Positions 1-4,833 of a DNA stretch of 5,394 bases are shown here, in pieces; positions within the stretch are counted from its first letter, which is position 1; the number at the start of each line of letters is the position of its first letter. The stretch is from a bacterium. Its GTDB lineage: Bacteria; Bdellovibrionota_C; UBA2361; SZUA-149. The position numbers and the translations under genes were made by a program. The stretch covers positions 1 through 5,394 of the forward strand of contig QIGM01000120.1 of assembly GCA_003230795.1 (NCBI GenBank), written 5' to 3'. The notes under the pieces were generated by a model. The model saw only the letters and a list, made by a program, of their open reading frames with translations. It was not told where the DNA came from and did no database searches.

Positions 1-1
1 T

Positions 2-376
2 GCTGCTGGAATACCAAATATCACGCTCAAGCAAGTCATCCATTGTGCCAGTGATCGTTTTCGAGAACACTTTCCGATTGAGCCAAGGCCATTGAATTGG
101 AATGACGTAACTGAAGCCGCCTACAAGGTTCGTGCAGACTTGCAAATCAGCCAACAGAGTTGGGCGGAAGCTTGTGAACTGCTAGGACGAGTAGGGGCTT
201 CAGTCTGTGTCCTGCTGGCTGACAGTGCTTCCCAACGTACCACCAATCAAATTTCCCAACCGGCTGCGTATTTTCGCGGGATGCTCAATAAGGCTCGGAC
301 AGGGGAGTTGCGGCTGCAAAGGTCGGTATTTGGTCTACTCAGCAAACTTCTTGGGAGTTCTGCAGGAAATAATTGA
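2..376 (+). CDS. repC: RepC-type plasmid replication initiation protein, C-terminal part (5' end outside window)
   Basis: The frame is open from the first bases of the window to a TGA at 374-376, giving 124 residues of a C-terminal domain; a TTG at 92 is only an internal codon. The pattern fits the RepC C-terminal domain of repABC-type plasmids as I remember it: a W-x-D followed by an alanine-rich helix and VR (residues about 31-43), then IS-x-x-x-W-x-EA ending in LG, and finally the segment PAAYFRGMLNKARTGEL, which matches the family's P-G-G-Y-L-R-x-L-x-x-K-A-x-x-G-E/F signature. RepC is the initiator that acts at an origin lying within its own gene. The DNA-binding N-terminal half and any repA/repB partition genes lie upstream and cannot be seen. 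The call rests on motif memory, not on a search. A chromosomal repC-like relic is the main alternative. Confidence 0.72.
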   Translation, partial: AAGIPNITLKQVIHCASDRFREHFPIEPRPLNWNDVTEAAYKVRADLQISQQSWAEACELLGRVGASVCVLLADSASQRTTNQISQPAAYFRGMLNKARTGELRLQRSVFGLLSKLLGSSAGNN

Positions 377-387
377 TATAATTGATG

Positions 388-402
388 TCAAGAGTTTCTT
401 GA
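388..402 (+). repeat. Short inverted repeat after repC
   Basis: TCAAGA (388-393) and TCTTGA (397-402) form a perfect 6-bp stem with a GTT loop, 11 bp after the repC stop. The stem is AT-rich and no T-run follows, so it is a poor intrinsic terminator. It may have no function. A TATAAT at 377-382 lies just before it but has no good -35 partner. Confidence 0.25.
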
Positions 403-423
403 TTATGAAGGCGTTGAGGATTG

Positions 424-427
424 TTGG
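424..427. repeat. Target site duplication, left copy (TTGG)
   Basis: TTGG directly precedes the left terminal repeat of the insertion sequence and is repeated directly after the right terminal repeat at 1291-1294. A 4-bp duplication is what the IS407 group of the IS3 family makes. It shows that both ends belong to one insertion event. Confidence 0.8.
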
Positions 428-439
428 TGACCTGCCCCC
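428..439 (+). repeat. Left terminal inverted repeat of the IS
   Basis: TGACCTGCCCCC is the exact reverse complement of 1279-1290. It begins with TG, as IS3-family ends do. The identity stops after 12 bp; the next ten bases do not match. Confidence 0.85.
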
Positions 440-509
440 TTCAACCGAGCCCATCTTCTGAGTGATAATCATCTCAGGAAGAAGCTCATTTCTTGAAGGA
501 GGAGATTTG

Positions 510-791
510 ATGTCACGAGGTAAGAAGCACACGGCGGAGCAGATTATTGGCAAGCTCCGCGAAGCGGAGATTGCTATTGCACAGGGTCAGACGTCCGCCT
601 CGGCTGCCAAGTCGATTGGCGTAACTGCTCAAACGTATTTCCGCTGGCGGAAAGAGTACGGCGGCCTTCGTACCGACCAGGCAAAGCGTCTGAAAGAGTT
701 AGAGAAGCAGAACTCTCGCTTGAAACGCCTGCTTGCCGAGGCGGAACTCGATAAGGCGATACTGAAGGAAGCCGCGTCGGGAAACTTCTGA
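510..791 (+). CDS. IS3-family transposase OrfA (IS407-like)
   Basis: This is the 93-residue DNA-recognition subunit of an IS3-family transposase, usually produced alone or fused to OrfB by a -1 ribosomal frameshift. I chose ATG 510 because a strong Shine-Dalgarno (AAGGAGGAG, 496-504) lies just upstream; the frame is open to 462 but nothing supports an earlier start. Residues 8-20 (TAEQIIGKLREAE) and a helix-turn-helix around 28-50 with the family hallmark TYFRWRKEYGG form the end-binding domain. Residues 54-87 (RTDQAKRLKELEKQNSRLKRL and onward) are a leucine-rich coiled coil for multimerisation. The C-terminus ILKEAASGNF is the usual OrfA ending at the OrfA/OrfB overlap. Length and sequence look complete. 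Without a working OrfB it cannot transpose this copy, but it could inhibit or titrate related elements. Confidence 0.92.
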   Translation: MSRGKKHTAEQIIGKLREAEIAIAQGQTSASAAKSIGVTAQTYFRWRKEYGGLRTDQAKRLKELEKQNSRLKRLLAEAELDKAILKEAASGNF

Positions 792-1278
792 GCCCGGCGA
801 AACGACGCAAGGCGGTCGGAACGTCGGGCATGTCAGGTACTCGATCAACCTCGCAGTACCCAACGAAGAAGTAAGCAGATTCCCAGCGATGAACACACGT
901 CTGGTTCGGCGGATGGTGCAGTTGGCCTGCGACTATGGACGTTACGGCTATCGCCGCGTGACGGCCCTCTTGCGAGCCGAAGGCTGGCGAGTGAATCACA
1001 AACGCATTGAACGCCTCTGGCGTCACGAAGGACTCAAAGTGCTTCAAAAACAACCGAAACGAAGACGTCTGTGGCTAAATGACGGGGCGTGCGTCAGGCT
1101 GCGTCCGCAATACAAAGATCATGTGTGGAGCTATGACTTTGTGGCGGATCGAACCAGCGATGGTCGTTCGTTCCGGATGCTCACTCTGATGGATGAGCAT
1201 ACACGCGAGTGTCTGGCGAGCGAGTGGGGCTGGCCTGGAGACCACCTCGACACTAACATAAACACTGGTACCTACCGT

Positions 1279-1290
1279 GGGGGCAGGTCA
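1279..1290 (+). repeat. Right terminal inverted repeat of the IS
   Basis: GGGGGCAGGTCA is the exact reverse complement of the left end (428-439) and ends in CA, next to the right TTGG copy. Confidence 0.85.
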
Positions 1291-1294
1291 TTGG
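1291..1294. repeat. Target site duplication, right copy (TTGG)
   Basis: This is the second copy of the TTGG at 424-427, directly abutting the right inverted repeat. The resident plasmid sequence resumes after it. Confidence 0.8.
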
Positions 1295-1316
1295 CATAAG
1301 TAAGAATTCTTATGAT
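1291..1316 (+). promoter_or_regulatory. Possible promoter/operator upstream of the TPR genes
   Basis: A perfect 12-bp palindrome TAAGAATTCTTA (1301-1312) lies about 50 bp before the first TPR gene. A second pairing, CATAAG (1295-1300) with CTTATG (1309-1314), overlaps it. TATGAT (1311-1316) resembles a -10 box, and TTGGCA (1291-1296) resembles a -35 box, but the 14-bp spacing is too short for a normal sigma-70 promoter. The TTGG part of that -35 is also the IS target duplication, so it was present before insertion. A repressor site or a weak promoter is possible; nothing is certain. Confidence 0.25.
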
Positions 1317-1361
1317 GAGCAATCACGTTTCCCGTTCGGACAATTAGCTTGAGGGGTTTAG

Positions 1362-2000
1362 ATGAATTCTTCCGCCAAAGGAACTGCAGCGAAATCGCAA
1401 ATTGAGTTTGCTGAGTCCTGTCTGCTAGCAGGAAAGTGCGATGAAGCCAATATTTATGCGGAAATTGTTATTGTAACGCCGTATGGATCGAGCTTCTTTC
1501 GTGCTCGTGCCTTTTCGGTGAGGGCAGCCACAAAAGAGGTGGCTGGAGATTGTAAGGGCGCAATTGAAGACTTAAGTTCTGCCATACGAGAATTCTCTGA
1601 AACTGAATGTGCTGAAGTGGCTACGGCACGTGTTTTACGTGGAAAACTCAACGGATTACGAAGCCAGTATCAAGATGCTCAGGAAGATTTCGATTATGTG
1701 ATTAATCATTATCGAAACCAACTGCCGTCTCAAGTAGCCGAAGCCCTTCTCTTACGTTGTGCAGTATTTGTAGATCAGAAATCTTTAGAAGATGCTCTTA
1801 GGGATGCCAGGGAAGCTGCGGCAATAGTTGGGGCATCGCCAACCACGCGTGGCTATGCTTTGCAGCAGTGCTATGGAATTCTGTCTGATCTCAACCGTGT
1901 GGAAGAAGCCAAAATGTTTATGGCACAGTTAGCATACAAGACATCTGATGCACCAGTTGAGCTGCTCGTAAATGCAGCATTTCAATTGGGGAATCTATAG
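1362..2000 (+). CDS. TPR-repeat protein, N-terminal segment ending at an amber stop
   Basis: The 212-residue product starts at ATG 1362, with a purine-rich GAGGGG (1351-1356) as ribosome site and an in-frame TAG just upstream (1359-1361), so the start is well fixed. It has no signal peptide or membrane segment. The sequence is a chain of helix pairs with TPR spacing of about 37-40 residues, starting near 13, 49, 86, 126, 163 and 201; clear examples are AIEDLSSAIREF (67-78), YQDAQEDFDYVINHY (103-117) and LEDALRDAREAAAI (142-155). TPR arrays are protein-binding scaffolds; no catalytic motif is visible and no partner can be named. The reading stops at TAG 1998-2000 in the middle of a TPR motif, and the same frame continues with more TPRs to 3323. 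It is AT-rich compared with the IS and the membrane gene at the window end. Confidence 0.7.
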   Translation: MNSSAKGTAAKSQIEFAESCLLAGKCDEANIYAEIVIVTPYGSSFFRARAFSVRAATKEVAGDCKGAIEDLSSAIREFSETECAEVATARVLRGKLNGLRSQYQDAQEDFDYVINHYRNQLPSQVAEALLLRCAVFVDQKSLEDALRDAREAAAIVGASPTTRGYALQQCYGILSDLNRVEEAKMFMAQLAYKTSDAPVELLVNAAFQLGNL

Positions 2001-2174
2001 TTTGTTCAGAGTGATTTTACTGCGGCGATTGAACATCATTCCAGAGCAATTGAACACTACACGGTTCTTACAGATGAACATGCAGCAATAGCTTTTATAC
2101 AACGCGGGCGCGCATATCAAACTAACAATGAGTTTCTGCTAGCTACAAGAGATTTTACTATTGTTGCGGATGAC

Positions 2175-3323
2175 ATGGATAAAGCACCAGTATCTACGGT
2201 TAGCTTTGCTTTGCAAAATCGTATCGAAACAGCACTTGTACTTTGTGATTTGAAATCTGCGGACAGAGATCGCAAACGGTTGGAGAGTTGGGAAGAGGCT
2301 ACAGCAACTGAGCTATCATTGGCAAGTCGTGCAAGAGTGCAAATCCTCTACTTGCGGGGACAGATTGAAGAGGCAGTTAGTCTTGCTGAAAGGTTGATTA
2401 GCACAAAAAGTTGTGAGTGCAGTGACCGTATTTCGTTACTAATGCTACTTGCCGTACATCACGTACAGCGAGGAGATTCCGAGCGTGCAAAGCAGTACTT
2501 AAAAGAATTTGAATCCGTTGAAATAGTAAATTCCAGCCACGAGTTTATGGTCTATTACTTGAATGGCTGCATTTTAAGTTTTGAGGGGAAATTCCATCTA
2601 GCAATTGAGGAGTTCACAAGAATAATTGAGAGTGAGAACGCAGTTGAATTGATCAAGTGGTTTGCCCTATTAATGCGAGCATCGACATACACGCATTGCT
2701 GTGAGTTCAAGAATGCTTATGAGGATTATTGTCGTGTTTTGATGGATGAAAAAATTCCTACTGAATTATTGACCTATGCCAAAGTAGGCAGGGCATTTTG
2801 TGATCTGTTTCTAGGAAGCGATTCTGAGTTAGAAAGCATTCGAGAGCTTTCGAGTTGCCTGGGAGAAAGTCTTACGCAAATGACACATGATCTTTTGTCA
2901 CTCAATGTAGGTGTGGCACATTTCTTCGGTGGAATGACCGAAAGAGCAACGCGTACCGTCGCCAAAGTGCTGCAGAGGGAAGGAGGCAAAAAACTGCTGA
3001 GTTGGCAAGGTTGTTGTATTCACGCTGCTCTATGTTTAGAGCAGAAGGATTTTCCTGGTGCTCGGGAGCAAGCTGAAGCCGCAATAAAAGAAGCAGGGGG
3101 TAATGCCTTGGGGAGAGCTTATTGCTTACATCTGCTCGCAAGTATTCAAGTTTTAGCAGATAGGAATGGCAGTGCTGTGAGTGCCGCATCAGATGCGTTG
3201 GAGATAGATGGGATACCGAAGAGCCTGCGAATTCAATTACTAACAATGAGAAGCATTGCCTATCAATCTTTAGGGAAAACGGACGAAGCGAATCGTGATA
3301 TGATGGAAGTAGACCTTTCTTAA
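2175..3323 (+). CDS. TPR-repeat protein, C-terminal segment of the split gene
   Basis: This is the part after the amber stop, drawn from the first ATG in frame (2175) to TAA 3321-3323; 382 residues. No convincing Shine-Dalgarno precedes 2175, and the coding signal clearly begins earlier, so 2175 is a formal start rather than a supported one. TPR-like helix pairs recur near residues 50-78 (YLRGQIEEAVSLAERLI), 87-115, 123-152 (FEGKFHLAIEEFTRIIES), 163-191, 200-228, 240-268, 276-305 (KDFPGAREQAEAAIKEAGG), 314-343 and 352-379 (AYQSLGKTDEANRDM). There is no membrane segment, signal peptide or enzymatic motif. Cys residues are frequent but not arranged as a metal site. It probably served as a scaffold together with the N-terminal segment and the downstream gene. 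Whether it is translated separately is unknown. Confidence 0.62.
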   Translation: MDKAPVSTVSFALQNRIETALVLCDLKSADRDRKRLESWEEATATELSLASRARVQILYLRGQIEEAVSLAERLISTKSCECSDRISLLMLLAVHHVQRGDSERAKQYLKEFESVEIVNSSHEFMVYYLNGCILSFEGKFHLAIEEFTRIIESENAVELIKWFALLMRASTYTHCCEFKNAYEDYCRVLMDEKIPTELLTYAKVGRAFCDLFLGSDSELESIRELSSCLGESLTQMTHDLLSLNVGVAHFFGGMTERATRTVAKVLQREGGKKLLSWQGCCIHAALCLEQKDFPGAREQAEAAIKEAGGNALGRAYCLHLLASIQVLADRNGSAVSAASDALEIDGIPKSLRIQLLTMRSIAYQSLGKTDEANRDMMEVDLS

Positions 3324-3338
3324 TAATATTTCTTCAAT

Positions 3339-4460
3339 ATGTCACTATCTGATCAACAATCTGACCTGGGTAAAGCCCGACGCGAGCAATTCATAGATAG
3401 CCAAACCGAAGGATTTCCTAAGGTGGAAGCACTCTTGCAGAAAGCTCGAATTAAACTCGCCTCTAGAGAATATGAAGTGGTCGATGGCATTGTGAAGAAA
3501 GTGCTTGAATTCGAGGCAATCAGTAACACGCAGCGTGGAGAAGCGGTAGTTATTGCAGCAGCGACAAAACTGCTAACCCATGATTACGATCGTTGTACAA
3601 AATTGTGCTCAGAAGTACATACTATCCCACATGTTGACAAACGCCTTCGAGCAGTTGCACATGAATTGATTGCCAATGTCAAGGAAATACAAGGAGATAC
3701 ATATTCGGCAGTTGCAATTCTGGAATCAATAGATTTGCTAAAGGAAACTGCAGATTCAGCAAAACTGCGAGTTTTGTCAAACCTCCATAGATTGTTGGGC
3801 GATCTTAACCGCATAGCAGATCAGGAGCGAGTTAGACAGAACCTCCTCGCCATTGAGGGCTATGGCATTTACGTTCTACAGCAACAAAAAGATTCCCATG
3901 AAGACGAGATTCATGATATTGTTGCAAGGAGCTATTCAAAAGCGGTAGAAGGTATTCGAGATCAAGGATCGCAGACGCCCAGAGAGGGTGCCAATAAATC
4001 GAGGTTAAGACGTACAGGATTGCCAAAAGAACCCGTCCTGGCGGACGTTAGCATTACAGAACTCTTAAACGCGGTTGCTGAGCGGACAGGCGAAGCGGCT
4101 GAGTACTCTGACCGATTGGAGTCTATTGCCGCTGAAGTAACACTGACAAAACATGCCAAGGTATTTGGTTTGACACATGCAAACGCAACAAAGAAGAAGG
4201 TCAACAAATGGCTTGCTGAAAGCAAATCAAAAACGTTTGAAGACGAAAAAATGTTAGGCATTGTGGAAGCTATGAGATTTCTCAAAAAGCATTGGAAAGT
4301 AAAGCTGATTGATAAAACAGACGGCGGAGAAGTTCCTTGCAGCATGACGGCACCAAAAGCGAACGACACTAAGACAAGTGATTTGATTTTCAAGACTTGG
4401 AGATCAACCGGTGGGGGGCTGACGACAAGTAAAGGCTTCCCAAGCATAGAGTTATGCTAA
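3339..4460 (+). CDS. Hypothetical protein: TPR-like N-terminal half, unknown basic C-terminal region
   Basis: The 373-residue protein starts at ATG 3339, 15 bp after the TAATAA that ends the TPR gene and in the same reading frame. No Shine-Dalgarno is visible in that short AT-rich gap, so translation may depend on coupling to the upstream gene. Residues about 27-58 (VEALLQKARIKLASREYEVV), 66-97, 104-137 (DTYSAVAILESIDLL) and 141-172 look like degenerate TPR helix pairs. A charged, flexible stretch follows at 185-235, including RSRLRR-like basic residues near 220-226. A helical, lysine-rich block spans 240-325, including KHAKVFGLTHANATKKKVNKW (271-291). I do not recognise a family for this C-terminal part; its basic helices could bind nucleic acid, but that is a guess. 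The tail (350-373) is low in structure and follows a G6 run (about 4412-4417), so a frameshift near the end cannot be excluded. Confidence 0.72.
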   Translation: MSLSDQQSDLGKARREQFIDSQTEGFPKVEALLQKARIKLASREYEVVDGIVKKVLEFEAISNTQRGEAVVIAAATKLLTHDYDRCTKLCSEVHTIPHVDKRLRAVAHELIANVKEIQGDTYSAVAILESIDLLKETADSAKLRVLSNLHRLLGDLNRIADQERVRQNLLAIEGYGIYVLQQQKDSHEDEIHDIVARSYSKAVEGIRDQGSQTPREGANKSRLRRTGLPKEPVLADVSITELLNAVAERTGEAAEYSDRLESIAAEVTLTKHAKVFGLTHANATKKKVNKWLAESKSKTFEDEKMLGIVEAMRFLKKHWKVKLIDKTDGGEVPCSMTAPKANDTKTSDLIFKTWRSTGGGLTTSKGFPSIELC

Positions 4461-4484
4461 TATAGAATTTTTTGCCTAAATACA

Positions 4485-4524
4485 TTGAATCTCACTGTAC
4501 TAAGTTGAATTCCACTGTATAATG
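4485..4524. repeat. Imperfect tandem 20-bp direct repeat
   Basis: TTGAATCTCACTGTACTAAG (4485-4504) is followed directly by TTGAATTCCACTGTATAATG (4505-4524), 15 of 20 positions identical, sharing TTGAAT and CACTGTA. Two turns of the helix apart, such sites could be read by one DNA-binding protein on one face. The second copy contains the TATAAT. Confidence 0.55.
4495..4523 (+). promoter_or_regulatory. Candidate promoter with perfect -10 TATAAT
   Basis: TATAAT at 4518-4523 is the consensus -10 box. At 17-bp spacing the -35 position (4495-4500) reads CTGTAC, a poor match, and the two TTGAAT boxes sit at the wrong distances (7 and 27 bp). If used, it would probably need an activator, possibly one binding the overlapping tandem repeat. 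A transcript would start near 4530 and run to the terminator at 4799-4833. Confidence 0.4.
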
Positions 4525-4596
4525 CGGGTATCCTGCGGGAAATCGCTGTTTTTTGCCTGAATCGAGTCTGATTACCCCGGCGAAGGCAAAGACAAC

Positions 4597-4627
4597 TGAC
4601 CACCGCCAAGCGTTGGCGTGGCAGTCA
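4597..4627 (+). other. Leader hairpin upstream of the 42-residue ORF
   Basis: CGCCAA (4604-4609) pairs with TTGGCG (4613-4618) across a GCG loop. The stem continues with CCA (4600-4602) against TGG (4619-4621) around a one-base bulge at C4603, and TGA (4597-4599) can pair with TCA (4625-4627) beyond an internal loop. No T-run follows, so it is more likely a structured 5' leader than a terminator. The ribosome site at 4644-4647 lies 17 bases beyond it. Confidence 0.45.
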
Positions 4628-4655
4628 ACCATCCTTTATTAGTGGAGCTAGTATC

Positions 4656-4784
4656 ATGCCCCAATCTCAAAGTGAGTATGGCACGCAATGTGCAAACAAC
4701 GGCGTAAAACTTCCGCCTAAATCTTCAGCGGAGGCGGTAAGCGCCTACAACGAGGCAATTAAACGGCAGCAAAAAGGTAACTAA
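4656..4784 (+). CDS. Small hypothetical protein, 42 residues
   Basis: ATG 4656 is preceded by GGAG (4644-4647) at 8 bp. The frame encodes 42 residues, begins MPQSQSEYGTQCANNG, ends AYNEAIKRQQKGN, and stops at TAA with a second TAA in frame directly after (4785-4787). The protein is polar and hydrophilic, with one Cys, no membrane segment and a basic C-terminal helix (about 28-41). I do not recognise it. The case for it being a real gene is contextual: candidate -10 and leader upstream, good ribosome site, double stop and an intrinsic terminator 14 bp after the stop. It could also be a leader or regulatory peptide, or an RNA whose ORF is incidental. Confidence 0.5.
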   Translation: MPQSQSEYGTQCANNGVKLPPKSSAEAVSAYNEAIKRQQKGN

Positions 4785-4798
4785 TAAAGAGTTGCCTC

Positions 4799-4833
4799 CC
4801 CCCAGCATCCTCAGTGGTGCTGGGGGTTTCTTT
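4799..4833 (+). terminator. Intrinsic terminator after the small ORF
   Basis: CCCCCAGCA (4799-4807) and TGCTGGGGG (4818-4826) form a perfect 9-bp GC-rich stem with a 10-base loop, followed by TTTCTTT (4827-4833). This is a textbook rho-independent terminator for the + strand and closes the small transcription unit. Confidence 0.85.

Larger units (their letters stand above)
428..1290 (+). mobile_element. Deleted IS3-family (IS407-like) insertion sequence
   Basis: The element is 863 bp, bounded by perfect 12-bp inverted ends (TGACCTGCCCCC at 428-439, its reverse complement at 1279-1290) and flanked by a 4-bp TTGG duplication. It carries an intact orfA (510-791) and a broken orfB. Members of this group are usually about 1.2-1.4 kb, so several hundred bases are missing, essentially the second half of orfB including the rest of its DDE catalytic centre. 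Both ends and the target duplication are intact, so either a full element inserted and was deleted later, or an already shortened copy was moved by a transposase acting in trans. The insertion lies between repC and the TPR genes; removing 428-1290 and one TTGG restores the original intergenic spacer. The element is clearly more GC-rich than the TPR genes beside it. Confidence 0.88.
782..1299 (+). pseudogene. IS3-family transposase OrfB, frameshifted and truncated
   Basis: The remains lie in three frames. Frame 2 begins at the OrfA end with KLLSPAKRRKAV (782-817), the normal OrfB start and -1 relative to OrfA. Homology then jumps to frame 3: SERRACQVLDQPRSTQRR followed by SKQIPSDEHT (816-899), which implies about 30-40 bp were lost near 816-818. 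One extra base (or two lost) near 894-898 moves it to frame 1: RLVRRMVQLACDYGRYGYRR onward, including the HTH_21-like region, WLNDG and HVWSYDFV (about 1120-1143), whose Asp is the first acid of the DDE triad. After RECLA (to about 1218) homology ends, and within some 60 bp the right terminal repeat begins. The SDNGPEF block with the second Asp and the block with the Glu are missing. The 889-1299 reading frame runs past the IS end to a chance TAA. It encodes no active recombinase. Confidence 0.85.
1362..3323 (+). pseudogene. Full-length TPR gene interrupted by one in-frame TAG
   Basis: Positions 1362-3323 are a single frame of 653 codons broken only by TAG 1998-2000 (codon 213). The codons between this stop and the next ATG in frame (2001-2174) contain no stop and encode ordinary TPR sequence, for example DFTAAIEHHSRAIEH and AIAFIQRGRAYQ. 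At the break, the motif AAFQLGN-L-stop-F-x-QSDFTAAIE lines up with the TPR consensus W-x-x-L-G-N-x-Y-Y-x-x-G-D-Y-x-x-A-I, so the stop replaces a conserved Tyr (TAT or TAC to TAG is one base change). About 16 TPR-like units would be present in the restored protein. I infer a recent nonsense mutation; a sequencing error or readthrough are the alternatives. Confidence 0.72.
4461..4655 (+). other. AT-rich intergenic region with repeats, a TATAAT and a hairpin
   Basis: No gene is visible here. The region holds a 14-bp direct repeat, TTTTTTGCCTAAAT (4468-4481) and TTTTTTGCCTGAAT (4549-4562), a tandem 20-bp repeat (4485-4524), a perfect TATAAT (4518-4523) and a stable hairpin (4597-4627). Together these look like the promoter and leader of the small ORF at 4656. 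Confidence 0.5.

Noticed and set aside
377..382. TATAAT directly after the repC stop
   Set aside because: No acceptable -35 lies 16-18 bp upstream (TTGGGA is 20 bp away), and the IS now separates it from the TPR genes. Kept only as a possible remnant of their former promoter.
207..461. Second + strand ORF overlapping the end of repC and the IS left end
   Set aside because: It runs across the IS junction and out of frame with repC, so it is a chance reading frame.
574..1053. Long minus-strand ORF of 159 codons
   Set aside because: It lies antisense to orfA/orfB of the IS; its protein has no recognisable pattern and the + strand matches IS3 transposase.
2902..3246. Minus-strand ORF of 114 codons
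   Set aside because: Antisense shadow of the TPR gene with no ribosome site or motif.
3962..4447. Minus-strand ORF of 161 codons with a hydrophobic appearance
   Set aside because: It is opposite the well-formed + strand gene 3339-4460; the hydrophobic, Ser/Phe-rich translation is the usual mirror of a Lys/Glu-rich coding strand.
4590..4800. Possible integron attC or gene-cassette structure
   Set aside because: The hairpin lacks the paired GTTRRRY and RYYYAAC core sites, so the fold alone does not support a cassette.
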